From assembly GCA_021732665.1 (NCBI GenBank), contig JAKFUL010000008.1:1-64000 (forward strand): DNA of 64,000 nucleotides. The letters run 5' to 3'. This stretch comes from Acetobacteraceae bacterium (GTDB taxonomy: Bacteria > Pseudomonadota > Alphaproteobacteria > Acetobacterales > Acetobacteraceae). The translations under genes and the position numbers were made by a program. The notes beneath the pieces are model-generated. The model saw nothing but the letters and a program-made list of their open reading frames with translations, was not told where the DNA came from and searched no databases. Shown one piece after another: positions 10,410-18,962 of the stretch; the first letter of the stretch is position 1; every line of letters begins with the position of its first letter.

Positions 10410-11288
10410 ATGAAGATCGTACCGAATGCCGGCCTTGGCGCGCGCCTGCTCGATGTGGACCTGTCGCGGTCGCTGGATGAGGCGGAGTTCGCGGCCCTGC
10501 TGGCGGCGCTGGGCCGGCATGGCGTGCTGCATGCGCCAGGCCAGGATCTCGACGCGGCGCAGCTGGCGGCTCTCGGCGCCCGGCTGGGCAGCCTGGAGGT
10601 GAACGTCGCCAATACATACCACGCGCCGGGCATCCCCGAGGTGATGATCCTCTCCAACAAGCGCGACGCGGCCGGCAATGCCTTGGGCCTGAGCGATGCC
10701 GGCCAGGGCTGGCACACCGATATGAGCTATTCGGCGGATATCGCGCTGGCCAATATCCTGCACGCCAGGGAGGTGCCGATGCGCGATGGCGTGGCGCTGG
10801 GCTCCACGCAGTTCCTGGACATGCATGCCGCGGCCGCCGACCTGCCGGCCGAGATCGCCGCGCGCATCCAAGGTCGCCGCGCGCTGCATGATTTCGGGAA
10901 ATTCTGGGACATGGTGCGCCGCAGGCCGGGTTCCGAACGTGGCCCCCTTACCCCCGAACAGCGGGCGAAAAAGCCGCCGGTCTGGCAGCCCATGCTGCGC
11001 CGCCACCCGATCTCGGGGCGCGAGGTGCTGTATTGCAACCCGGGCTACGCGACCCGGGTCGAGGGGCTGGAGAGCCTGGAAAGCGATGCCCTGCTGGCCT
11101 TCCTCTTCCGCCACCAGACCCAGGCAAAATACCTCCACACCCACCGCTGGTCGGCCGGCGATGTGCTGATGTGGGACAATATCGGCACCATCCACAACGC
11201 GGTGGCCGATTACAGCGAGGCCGAGCCGCGCTACATCCTGCGGGTGCAGGTGATGGCCGACCGCTACGCGCAGGCCCTGGCGGCATGA
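10410..11288 (+). CDS. TauD/TfdA-family Fe(II)/2-oxoglutarate dioxygenase (292 aa)
   Basis: This predicted non-haem iron dioxygenase has the HxD part of the facial triad in GWHTDMSY (about residues 104-111) and the distal His in TIHNAVADY. C-terminal arginines for 2-oxoglutarate binding follow at PRYILRVQVM. Family members hydroxylate taurine, 2,4-D, carnitine precursors and many small acids. The ATG at 10410 is preceded by an excellent GGAGGAAG site. The stop overlaps the next start by four bases (ATGA), so it is co-translated with the FAH-fold gene. Confidence 0.9.
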   Translation: MKIVPNAGLGARLLDVDLSRSLDEAEFAALLAALGRHGVLHAPGQDLDAAQLAALGARLGSLEVNVANTYHAPGIPEVMILSNKRDAAGNALGLSDAGQGWHTDMSYSADIALANILHAREVPMRDGVALGSTQFLDMHAAAADLPAEIAARIQGRRALHDFGKFWDMVRRRPGSERGPLTPEQRAKKPPVWQPMLRRHPISGREVLYCNPGYATRVEGLESLESDALLAFLFRHQTQAKYLHTHRWSAGDVLMWDNIGTIHNAVADYSEAEPRYILRVQVMADRYAQALAA

Positions 11289-12136
11289 GGCTGGGCACCG
11301 CGCTGCTGGATGGCCGCCCGACCCTGGTGGCGGCGATGGCCGATGGGCTGGTGGAGCTGCACTCCCCTGCCCTGCCCGAGACCTTGCTGGGCGTGCTGCA
11401 AGCGGGCGAGGCGGCGCTGGTGGAATGCGCAAGGCTGGTGGCGCTGGCGGCGCGGCCCGGCATGCCCCGCCTCGGCGATGCGCCGCTGCTGGCACCCTTC
11501 CTGCCGGGGAAAATTCTGGGCGTTGGGCGCAACTATGCCGACCACGCCAAGGAGGTGGGCGGGCCGAAACTGACCGCGCCACGGATCTTCCTCAAGCCCA
11601 CCTCCTCCGTGGTCGGGCCGGGTGCGGCGGTTCGCATCCCCGCCGCCGTCACCAAGCCGGATTGGGAGGCGGAGCTGGCCGTGGTCATCGGCCGCCCGGC
11701 CTGGCAGGTGCCGGAGGGCCGGGCGCTGGAATACGTCGCGGGCTATACCGTACTGAACGATGTCTCGGCGCGCGAATTCCAGTTCGACCAGCCGCTGGCC
11801 ATGACCAGCTTTGCGAAAGGCCTGGATGGGTTCTGCCCGATGGGGCCGTTCCTGGTCACCGCCGATGAGGTGGGCGAGCCCTGGGACCTGGAAGTGGCCT
11901 GCGCCCTGAACGGCGAGGAGGTGCAGCGCGGCAACACGCATGACCTGATCTTCTCCGTCCCCGCGCTGATCGCCTACCTCTCCCGCTACATGGAATTGCA
12001 GCCCGGCGACGTCATCGCCACCGGCACGCCCGCCGGATCGGGGCATTTCCGCACGCCGCCGCGCTACCTCAAGAGCGGCGACCGGCTGCGGCTGGAAATC
12101 GCGCGCGTCGGCATTCTCGAACACTCCATCGCCTGA
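11285..12136 (+). CDS. fumarylacetoacetate hydrolase-fold enzyme (283 aa)
   Basis: The C-terminal catalytic domain has the FAH-family hallmarks: ILGVGRNYADHAKE, then IFLKP, then the metal-binding acidic residues in DWEAELAVVIG, the segment GYTVLNDVSARE and VIATGTPAGSG. Members cleave C-C bonds or decarboxylate/hydrate oxo-acids (2-hydroxyhepta-2,4-diene-1,7-dioate isomerase, acylpyruvase). The shortened N-terminal domain is usual for the bacterial branch. It follows the dioxygenase with an ATGA overlap and precedes the TctC receptor by ten bases, so it likely acts on a product of the same pathway. Confidence 0.9.
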   Translation: MRLGTALLDGRPTLVAAMADGLVELHSPALPETLLGVLQAGEAALVECARLVALAARPGMPRLGDAPLLAPFLPGKILGVGRNYADHAKEVGGPKLTAPRIFLKPTSSVVGPGAAVRIPAAVTKPDWEAELAVVIGRPAWQVPEGRALEYVAGYTVLNDVSAREFQFDQPLAMTSFAKGLDGFCPMGPFLVTADEVGEPWDLEVACALNGEEVQRGNTHDLIFSVPALIAYLSRYMELQPGDVIATGTPAGSGHFRTPPRYLKSGDRLRLEIARVGILEHSIA

Positions 12137-12146
12137 GGTGACACCC

Positions 12147-13100
12147 ATGCTTCGCATTCTGCTGGCCTTGTGCCTGGCCCTTCCGGCGGCGGCGCAGGAA
12201 TACCCCAACCGCGCGGTGCGGGTGGTGGTCTCGCTGGCGCCGGGCGGCAATGCCGACATCAACGCGCGTGTGGTGGCGGCGGCGCTGGCGCAATCCTTTG
12301 GCCAGCAATTCATCGTGGAAAACCGGCCCGCAGCCGGCGGCACCGTGGCGGTGGAGCATGTCGGCCGCTCGGTCCCCGATGGCTATACGCTGCTGGTGGG
12401 CGCGCTGGGCTCGCACGTGCTGAATGTGGGGCTCTACCCCAATGCGCCGGTGAACCCGATCACGGGTCTGTCGCACATCACCATTTCCTCCGAGAGCGCC
12501 ATGGTGGCGGCCGCGCATCCCTCGCTGGGCGTGCGCAACCTGGCCGAGTTCCGCGCGCTGCTGGCGGCGCGGCCCAACCACGTCACCTTCGGCTCCTCGG
12601 GCAATGGCACCACCGGGCATATCGCCGCCGCCCTGCTGCTGCACCAGCTGGGTGTGACGGGGCAGCACGTGCCCTATCGCGGCTCGGCCGCGGCCTTCAC
12701 CGACCTCGCCGCCGGGCGCATCGGCTTCCAGGTCGACACCATTTCCTTCATCGCCGAGCATATCCGCGCCGGCACCGTGGTGGGCCTCGTCACCGGCGGC
12801 GTGGCGCGCGGCCCCGCCATCCCCGATGTGCCCACGGGTGCCGAGGCCGGGCTTTCGGAATACGTGGCCAGCACCTGGACGCCCTGGTCCGCGCCCCCCG
12901 GCACGCCGCCGGCGATCCTGGAACTGCTCTCGGCCCGCATCGCCGAGGCCCTGGCCAGCGGCCCCGCGCGCGAACGCCTGATCGGCCTGGGCAATACCAT
13001 CCCCGTGGGCATGACGCCGGCCCGCACCCGTGCCTTCATCGAAACCGAGGCCGCCAAATGGTTGCCCGTGATCCGCGCCACCGGCGCCACATTGGACTGA
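12147..13100 (+). CDS. Bug/TctC-family tripartite tricarboxylate transporter receptor (317 aa)
   Basis: A secreted periplasmic binding protein. Its signal peptide is MLRILLALCLALPAAAQ, and the mature part begins EYPNRAVRVVVSLAPGG, typical of the Bug family; ENRPAAGG and FGSSGNGTTGH follow. The family captures carboxylates for TctAB permeases, but no TctA or TctB gene is present here, so it is an orphan receptor locally. The ATG at 12147 is chosen because GAGGTGA lies upstream; a GTG at 12138 is in frame but would destroy the spacing. The gene is in line with the catabolic genes around it. Confidence 0.9.
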   Translation: MLRILLALCLALPAAAQEYPNRAVRVVVSLAPGGNADINARVVAAALAQSFGQQFIVENRPAAGGTVAVEHVGRSVPDGYTLLVGALGSHVLNVGLYPNAPVNPITGLSHITISSESAMVAAAHPSLGVRNLAEFRALLAARPNHVTFGSSGNGTTGHIAAALLLHQLGVTGQHVPYRGSAAAFTDLAAGRIGFQVDTISFIAEHIRAGTVVGLVTGGVARGPAIPDVPTGAEAGLSEYVASTWTPWSAPPGTPPAILELLSARIAEALASGPARERLIGLGNTIPVGMTPARTRAFIETEAAKWLPVIRATGATLD

Positions 13101-13108
13101 TCCACACC

Positions 13109-14203
13109 ATGCTGCTTGCCACCGCCGCCTCCGTCCGCGCGCAATGCGTCTCCGTCCTGCTGTCATGGGGCATGCCGGAGGACCTGGCCCAGACCACCGC
13201 CGAGATCATGACCGAGACCGATCTGATGGGCGTGGACAGCCACGGCATCAGCATGCTCATGGCCTATGAGGACATGGTCAGGCGGGGCCAGATCCGCATC
13301 GCCAACCCGCCCACGGTGCTGCGCCAGCACGGCGCCACGGCGCAGCTGGATGGCGGCGACGGGCTGGGCCACCCCGTCTCGGTCATGGGCATGAACATGG
13401 CGGTGGATTTGGCCGCCGAGCATGGCGTGGGCGTGGTGGGGGTGGTCAATTCCCACCATTTCGGCGCGGCCGGCGCCTATGCCCGCATCGCCTCGCGCCG
13501 GGGCTTTATCGGCATGGTCGCGAGTTCCACGCGCGGGGTGCTGATGGTGCCGACCGGGGCCGCCGAACCCATCCTCGGCACCAACCCCTGGGCGTTTTCC
13601 GCCCCCGCGAGGCGCAACAACGACTTCGTGCTGGACATGGCGACCACCACCGTCGCCGGCAACAAGGTCAAGGTCTACCACCTCAACGACAAGCCGCTTC
13701 CCGAGGGCTGGGTGGTGGATGGCGAGGGCAAGCCGGTGCGCGACAGCCACGAAGGCAATGACTATGTCTTCAAGCATGCCGAGGGCGGCATCACGCCACT
13801 TGGGGGTACAAACGCCATGGGCAGCCACAAGGGGTATGGCCTGGCCATGATGGTGCATATCCTGGGCGGCGCGCTGGTCGGCGCCAGCTTCTCGCCGATC
13901 CGCAACAAGACGCAGAAGGGCGACGAGCCGAACAATATCGGCCATTTCTTCCTGGCGCTGAAACCCGATGTCTTCCGCGCGCCGGGGCTGTTCGAGAATG
14001 ACCTCGACGACGCGATCGACGTGTTGCACGGCGCCAAGCGGTCGGACCCGGAAAAACCCGTCCTCGTCGCTGGCGAGCCGGAGGATTTTTGTCGCGCCGA
14101 GCGGCTGGAAAACGGCATCCCCATCCCGCCCGCGCTGGAATCGCTTCTTCGCGATGTCTGCCAGCGCGCCGACACCCCTTTCATCCTGCGGCCCAACGCC
14201 TGA
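13109..14203 (+). CDS. Ldh2/MDH2-family NAD(P)-dependent 2-hydroxyacid dehydrogenase (364 aa)
   Basis: It belongs to the malate/L-lactate/ureidoglycolate/sulfolactate dehydrogenase superfamily, distinct from classical LDH. Visible hallmarks are GVDSHGISML near the N-terminus, VVNSHHFGAAGAYA, TNPWAFSAPA, and MGSHKGYGLAMMV with the conserved SHKGYGL. It would oxidise or reduce a 2-hydroxy/2-oxo acid in the cytosol. Eight bases separate it from the TctC gene and there is no terminator between them, so it is the last gene of the dioxygenase-hydrolase-receptor-dehydrogenase run. Substrate specificity cannot be read from the sequence. Confidence 0.9.
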   Translation: MLLATAASVRAQCVSVLLSWGMPEDLAQTTAEIMTETDLMGVDSHGISMLMAYEDMVRRGQIRIANPPTVLRQHGATAQLDGGDGLGHPVSVMGMNMAVDLAAEHGVGVVGVVNSHHFGAAGAYARIASRRGFIGMVASSTRGVLMVPTGAAEPILGTNPWAFSAPARRNNDFVLDMATTTVAGNKVKVYHLNDKPLPEGWVVDGEGKPVRDSHEGNDYVFKHAEGGITPLGGTNAMGSHKGYGLAMMVHILGGALVGASFSPIRNKTQKGDEPNNIGHFFLALKPDVFRAPGLFENDLDDAIDVLHGAKRSDPEKPVLVAGEPEDFCRAERLENGIPIPPALESLLRDVCQRADTPFILRPNA

Positions 14204-14206
14204 GCA

Positions 14207-14461
14207 TCAGGCCGGGCAGCGCAGCCAGACGCCGGTGGAGGGGCCAGCCGGTGTACCGACGGTCCCCTCCCGCGAAACCCCGCGGACAGATCGCACCACA
14301 TTGGTGGCGGAGACGCAGAGCAGTCCGGCCTCGCCATTCCGCAGCACGCCCCCGATGGAACCATTGACCGAGGTGATGCGGGCGTGGGCGACGACGTCGC
14401 CCAGCACGATGCCCCCGGCCAGGAAGCCCGCGGCGAAGACGGCAATGGTGGAGGCGCGCAT
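14207..14461 (-). CDS. small exported or membrane-anchored protein (84 aa)
   Basis: An 84-residue protein with an N-terminal hydrophobic signal or anchor (ASTIAVFAAGFLAGGIVLG) followed by a short polar domain with two cysteines (LLCVS and LRCPA). The ATG at 14461 follows GGAAAGAAACCCC. It lies tail-to-tail three bases from the dehydrogenase gene and is divergent from the amidase gene, so it occupies its own transcription unit. I do not recognise the family. Confidence 0.6.
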   Translation of the reverse strand: MRASTIAVFAAGFLAGGIVLGDVVAHARITSVNGSIGGVLRNGEAGLLCVSATNVVRSVRGVSREGTVGTPAGPSTGVWLRCPA

Positions 14462-14581
14462 GGTGGGGTTTCTTTCCTGGAAGCCAGGGCCATGCCTGCG
14501 CCCCCCGGCGCCGTCCACGCGGCGTTGCCTATCGGACCGATAGGATGGACCGAGCCAGCGCCGCGATGCCAGACTGCGGCC

Positions 14582-16033
14582 ATGCATGATGACCTGATCC
14601 GCCTCACCGCCACCGAGGCGCTGGCCCGCCTCAAGCGCGGCGAGGTCTCGCCGCTCGAACTCGTGGAGGCCGCGGCCGCCCGCATCGCCGCGGTGGAGCC
14701 GGCGGTGAACGCCCTGCCGACGCTCTGCCTGGACCGTGCGCGAGACCATGCGCGGCGGCTGACGGCCGGCCAGCGGCGCGAACTCGAAACCGGCGCCGGC
14801 TGGCTCGGCGGGCTGCCGGTCTCGATCAAGGACCTGACCGACGTCGCCGGCGTGCGCACCACCTACGGCTCGCCGCTGTTCCGCGACCATGTGCCGGTGG
14901 CCTCGCACCCCGTGGTGCAGCGCATCGAGGCGCGCGGCGGCATCGTCATGGGCAAATCCAACACGCCCGAATTCGGCGCCGGCGGATCGACCTTCAACGA
15001 GGTGTTCGGCCGCACCCGCAACCCGTGGAACACCTCGCTGACCTGCGGCGGCAGCACCGGCGGCGGCGCGGTATCGGTGGCCACCGGCGAGGTCTGGCTG
15101 GCCCAAGGCACCGACCATGCCGGCAGCCTGCGCAGGCCGGGCACCTATTGCTCGGTGGTGGGCATTCGCCCCTCGCCCGGGCGCGTCACGCGCGGCACGG
15201 TGAACAACCTCTTCGCCACCTTGTCGGTGCAGGGGCCGATGGCGCGCAATATCCCCGACCTGGCGCTGTTCCTCGACACCATGGCCGGCTGGTGCCCGCT
15301 CGACCCGCTGACCTATGACGCGCCGGCGGTGAGCTACGCGGATGCGGTGGCGACAGCGGAAGGCTTCCGGCCCCGGGTCGCCTTCACGCTGGATTATGGC
15401 GGCGCGCTGGCCATAGACCGCGAGAGCCGGGCGATCTGCGAGGCCGCCATCCGGCGCTTCGAGGCGGCGGGATGCGTGGTGGAGGAATGCGCGCCCGAAT
15501 TCGGCGAGCTCACCGAGGCGCTGCTGGTGCTGCGCAGCCAGCATTTCGTGGTCGACCGCGAAATCCAGCTGCGCGAGCATCGCGATCAGCTCAAGCCCGA
15601 CATCATCTGGAACACCGAGCGCGGCCTGGCCGGCACCCCCAGCCAGATCGCCTGGGCGGACCGCGAGCGGGCACGGTTCTTCCGTGCGATGGCCGGGATT
15701 TTCTCGCGCTTCGATGTCTTCGTCACACCCTCCGCGCCCACCCCCGCCTTCGACGTGATGCTGCGCGCGCCGGAGAGCATCGCCGGGCAGAAACTGGCCA
15801 ATTACATGGGCGGCTCGATGCTCAATGCCGCCATGACGATGGCCGGCAGCCCGGCGGTGGCGGTGCCCTGCGGCTTTGACCAATACGGCCGCCCGGTGGG
15901 GCTGCAGATCGCCGCGGCGCCGAGGCGCGACGACACGGCGCTGCGGGCGGCGGCGCTGTTCGAGAGGATGACGGGGCTGGCGGGGCTGCTGCCGATCGAC
16001 CCGCGGGCGGGGACGGTGCCGGCGGTCGAATAG
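14582..16033 (+). CDS. amidase-signature family hydrolase (483 aa)
   Basis: An amidase-signature enzyme that hydrolyses amide bonds through a Ser-cisSer-Lys triad. Lys83 lies in SIKDL, Ser158 in GGSTGG and Ser182 in AGSLRRP. The spacings of 75 and 24 residues equal those of the reference triad in FAAH (142/217/241), so the active site looks complete, although the usual GGSSGG reads GGSTGG. There is no signal peptide. The start at 14582 gives the canonical N-terminal helix; no strong ribosome-binding site is visible. It may serve the preceding catabolic block or act alone. Confidence 0.9.
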   Translation: MHDDLIRLTATEALARLKRGEVSPLELVEAAAARIAAVEPAVNALPTLCLDRARDHARRLTAGQRRELETGAGWLGGLPVSIKDLTDVAGVRTTYGSPLFRDHVPVASHPVVQRIEARGGIVMGKSNTPEFGAGGSTFNEVFGRTRNPWNTSLTCGGSTGGGAVSVATGEVWLAQGTDHAGSLRRPGTYCSVVGIRPSPGRVTRGTVNNLFATLSVQGPMARNIPDLALFLDTMAGWCPLDPLTYDAPAVSYADAVATAEGFRPRVAFTLDYGGALAIDRESRAICEAAIRRFEAAGCVVEECAPEFGELTEALLVLRSQHFVVDREIQLREHRDQLKPDIIWNTERGLAGTPSQIAWADRERARFFRAMAGIFSRFDVFVTPSAPTPAFDVMLRAPESIAGQKLANYMGGSMLNAAMTMAGSPAVAVPCGFDQYGRPVGLQIAAAPRRDDTALRAAALFERMTGLAGLLPIDPRAGTVPAVE

Positions 16034-16328
16034 CGGCGTGGGTTAGAGAGACCGCCCGCCCAACAGCCCGGCATGAACGGGCATGCAGCGCCGCACCCCC
16101 GGGTTCAGCATGGCCTCGCCCTCCACCGTGCCGGGGGGGGCAGGATCGCTGGGTGAAATTCGCGTCGGGCAGGCCCGCGGCCCATTCGGAGGCGGTGATG
16201 CTCTCGCCCCCCGGCTGGATCAGGCCCAGCGCCACCCGCGTCGAAGGCGGGGGCAGGCGTGGCGCGACCGGGTATTGCGGCCCGCGATTCAGCCAGGGCC
16301 TCGAATGGGCGGCTGGCGGCGCTTCGCC
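16034..16328 (-). pseudogene. possible remnant of a frameshifted minus-strand gene
   Basis: No intact gene fits between the amidase and the protease. On the minus strand, one frame encodes a protein-like stretch (LGLIQPGGESITASEWAA, then GLPDANFTQ) up to a run of eight C (eight G on the plus strand, 16133-16140). Past that run, protein-like coding continues in another frame (VEGEAMLNPGVRRCMPVHAG) to a TAA at about 16043. A one-base change in the homopolymer would join the two. I cannot name the family, and the upstream end is unclear. A sequencing error in the run is an alternative to a true pseudogene. Confidence 0.35.
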
Positions 16329-17309
16329 TCAGGTCACCGGCAGCCCGGCCAGGGCGCGCCGGATCATCTCGGCCCGGGCCGCGTCAGGCGGCAGGGGCGC
16401 TTCCGCCATCTCGCCGCGGAAGCGCACGCAGAGCATCTGCGGGAAACCTGCCAGCGTCATCGGCGCGGCGGCGTGGCGATCCTCGGCGACCTGGGTACGG
16501 ACCCCCTGCCCCGCCATGTTCAACGCCGCCAGCACCGGCGCCGCCGAGAGCGGATCGCCGATGGCGAGGCTGGCCCGGGGCAGCGCCTGGCCGGTCCAAA
16601 CCCCATGCGGCTGCAGCCGGCCGCCACCGGTCATCAGGGTGGCCGCCACCGCCTCGCGCCCCTGCAACTTGGTCAGGACCCCGCGCACCCGACCCGTCTC
16701 GTCGAGGATGGGCGAGCCGGAGGCACCGAAATCGGGCCCGGCCGGATCGGCGAAGCGGCCGCGCAGCACGGAATCCGCGCGCTGGACAGGAGCGAGCGGC
16801 AACCCCGCCATGCCACGCCATTGCGCCGCCACCGCCGGCCCCGCCGGGACCAAGGCCAGCACCGCGAGGTCGCGCAGCGAGGCGTCGTGGCGCTGCCGCG
16901 GGTCCCAGGGCACGGCGGTGGCCAGCAGCTGCGCCTCGCCCATCAGCCGGCCATCGGCCAGGGTGACATGGACACGCAGCCGGCCCGGCTGTTCGATCAC
17001 CGGCGCGATCACATGCGCCGCGGTGACGATGCGCGCCAGCCCATCAGGCCCCGCGCTGCCCCGCACGATGAAGCCGGTGCCGCGGGCCACCACCGTGCCT
17101 TCCGCCGGCGCGATGGTCAGGTGCAGGATGGAGTCCACCGCCGGATCGGCCCGCGCCTCGGCGCCGAAGCAGTTCTCGGCCGGGGCATTGGCCAGGCTGG
17201 CCGGTGGCCATTGGTCGGCAGGGTCGCCGGCGCAGGCCGCGGCGGCCAGGGCGAGCAGCGGTGCCAGGAAGCGGAAGGGCACGATGCGGGAGTGGGTTTT
17301 GCGGTTCAT
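16329..17309 (-). CDS. trypsin-like serine protease, predicted lipoprotein (326 aa)
   Basis: A lipobox (LAAAAC, Cys26) predicts a lipid-anchored periplasmic protein. The chymotrypsin-fold triad is visible as His99 in TAAHV, Asp147 in RDLAVL and Ser198 in GASGSP. About 100 further residues follow the catalytic Ser; they look like extended loops, with no PDZ domain recognised, unlike DegP. The ATG at 17309 has AGGTGA upstream, and this site lies inside the palindrome at 17311-17325. The substrate is unknown; a quality-control or signalling protease is plausible. Confidence 0.85.
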   Translation of the reverse strand: MNRKTHSRIVPFRFLAPLLALAAAACAGDPADQWPPASLANAPAENCFGAEARADPAVDSILHLTIAPAEGTVVARGTGFIVRGSAGPDGLARIVTAAHVIAPVIEQPGRLRVHVTLADGRLMGEAQLLATAVPWDPRQRHDASLRDLAVLALVPAGPAVAAQWRGMAGLPLAPVQRADSVLRGRFADPAGPDFGASGSPILDETGRVRGVLTKLQGREAVAATLMTGGGRLQPHGVWTGQALPRASLAIGDPLSAAPVLAALNMAGQGVRTQVAEDRHAAAPMTLAGFPQMLCVRFRGEMAEAPLPPDAARAEMIRRALAGLPVT

Positions 17310-17310
17310 G

Positions 17311-17325
17311 GGTCACCTCGTGACC
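17311..17325. promoter_or_regulatory. palindrome over the protease ribosome-binding site
   Basis: The sequence GGTCAC-CTC-GTGACC is a perfect six-base inverted repeat with a three-base loop. It covers the ribosome-binding site directly before the protease start codon. It could be a small operator or an RNA hairpin that masks translation initiation; no regulator can be assigned. Confidence 0.35.
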
Positions 17326-17507
17326 TCTGTCTCGCAATATGAGATTACGTATCAGTGAATGGTCTTTCTGCTATTTTTGGATTTCAATCTATTTCCTGTG
17401 GATTGCCTTCGCGTTGTGATCCTGCGCACGCGTGGCGTGACGTCCCAGGGCGCCGAAGCGCCCGCGGCGTGAAGGAGGGTTTGCGGCGCGGAAGGTCGTG
17501 CGGCCGC

Positions 17508-18620
17508 TCAGACCGCGGTGAACTCGGCGCGGTCGGTCAACTCCGGATAGTCGGAGCGGCCGCCGAAAGACCAAAGGATCCAGCCCAGCTCATAGCTGCG
17601 CATCTCCGGGGTGAATTCGAGCCCCGTGCCGCGCAAAGCGCCGGCAATGCCCAGCAGCCCGTTCAGCACGCCGCGCGCGGCGCGCACCCGCCGCTCGCCC
17701 GACAGCCCGCCGCGGCGCTGGGAGCGGATGATCATGCCGAGATCGGGCCGGAGCATGCTCCGCCCCATCTCATTGGCGCCGAAGATCCAGCCAAAGCCCC
17801 GGACCATCGCCTCCCGCGCGCCGGGCAGGCCATGCGCCACGGCGTGGTGCAGCAGGGCCGGCGCCATGCCGTGCTGGTGCACCGAATACACCTCGTACCA
17901 ATCCACGATGCGGCCGGAGGGGATGTGGTAGAACCAGGCCCATTCGCCGCGCGGCCCCTGCCGGGCGACGAGCGCGGCGGCGCAACGCTGCGCGGCCTCC
18001 AGCGCCTGCGCATCCCCCAGGCATTCCCCGGCATGATAAAGCCCGAGGCCGGAATAGATCTGCGTGGCGAAGCTGCCCCAGTTGCGGCGGAAACCGCTCG
18101 GCGCGTCGAAGTACAGATCATGCGGCCCGCGCAGGCCTTGCAGCACCAGGTCACGCATCGCCCGCGCGGCGGGGCGCAGCGCCGCGTCGTGCCGGGCCTG
18201 ATGGGCGAGGCCCGAGAGCACGAGGCCGATCTCCTGCGCCGACCAGCCCCCCAGCGCGCCGGTGTCGGCCGCCGCCCGGCGGCAGAAATCCATCGCATGG
18301 CCGGGCGCTGCAACGCCGAGTTCGGCCGCGACCCACAGCGCCATGCCATGGGCGTAGTGCCGCATGGGCAGGGCCGGCATTTCCGCCGTCAGGCTGTCGA
18401 ACAGCGCCGCCGCCGTCATTCCGCCGCCAGGCGCCGCGCCGCCGGCGCGGGCAAGGCCGAGGACGCAGTTCAGCGAGTAGTAGATGTCGCTATGCGGCAC
18501 CGATTCATTCGGCCGCCCGCGCCCGTCGAGATGGTAGCGGTGCGACCAGCGGCCGGATTGCGGCAGCCAGCAATGCTCCAGCCCACGGCGGGCAAAGGCG
18601 ATCAGCGGCGTATCCGACAT
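17508..18620 (-). CDS. unrecognised alpha-helical enzyme-like protein, possible six-hairpin glycosidase fold (370 aa)
   Basis: The protein has no signal peptide and many short amphipathic helices with Trp, His and Tyr motifs (WSHRYHLDG, HSDIYYSLNCVLGLARA, HYAHGMALWVAAELG, YSGLGLYHAGE, DWYEVYSVHQHGMAPALL). The helix-rich, aromatic-rich pattern resembles alpha/alpha-toroid carbohydrate-active proteins or polysaccharide-linked hypothetical proteins. This resemblance is structural guesswork. It opens the exopolysaccharide locus and is divergent from the first glycosyltransferase, which supports a glycan role. It starts at an ATG (18620). Confidence 0.7.
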   Translation of the reverse strand: MSDTPLIAFARRGLEHCWLPQSGRWSHRYHLDGRGRPNESVPHSDIYYSLNCVLGLARAGGAAPGGGMTAAALFDSLTAEMPALPMRHYAHGMALWVAAELGVAAPGHAMDFCRRAAADTGALGGWSAQEIGLVLSGLAHQARHDAALRPAARAMRDLVLQGLRGPHDLYFDAPSGFRRNWGSFATQIYSGLGLYHAGECLGDAQALEAAQRCAAALVARQGPRGEWAWFYHIPSGRIVDWYEVYSVHQHGMAPALLHHAVAHGLPGAREAMVRGFGWIFGANEMGRSMLRPDLGMIIRSQRRGGLSGERRVRAARGVLNGLLGIAGALRGTGLEFTPEMRSYELGWILWSFGGRSDYPELTDRAEFTAV

Positions 18621-18951
18621 GGAATGCCCGATACACCGCCCGGCGCATGCGCTCCATCCCCATCCGCCGTCGCCTGGACGCGCGGGCGCGCGGCACGATC
18701 ATTGCCCGCCCTGCGCTGGCCGGCCACGCGCTTCTCCTCTATTCCACCTCTCCATGAAGCCCGCCCGAAGTAACAGGCCCGGCGTTGTCGTATGAAGGCG
18801 CACGATACATGGCGCCCTCCCGCCGCGGTGGTTCCGGGCGAGCATCGGAAAGCGGGGCGAATGCCGGGGACGAACTGGATGCGCGGGACGGATCACACGG
18901 CAAGCTGGGGGTACCTCGGCGCCGCCCCGCTGATGCCGGGCGAGGGCTTCC
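18621..18951. promoter_or_regulatory. divergent intergenic region at the left edge of the polysaccharide locus
   Basis: 331 bases separate the divergent toroid-like gene and glycosyltransferase gene. Both promoters must lie here. I see no convincing sigma-70 pair. A 56-codon plus-strand frame at 18792-18962 is listed separately. The rest holds nothing I can name. Confidence 0.4.
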
Positions 18952-18962
18952 TTGGCGCCTGA
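18792..18962 (+). CDS. possible 56-aa upstream ORF overlapping the glycosyltransferase start
   Basis: An open frame from ATG 18792 to TGA 18962 encodes a 56-residue peptide containing YLGAAPLMPGEGFLGA. It overlaps the proposed TTG start of the following gene by eleven bases, so it could be a leader whose translation couples to the glycosyltransferase. There is no clear ribosome-binding site. It may equally be chance in GC-rich DNA. Confidence 0.25.
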   Translation: MKAHDTWRPPAAVVPGEHRKAGRMPGTNWMRGTDHTASWGYLGAAPLMPGEGFLGA

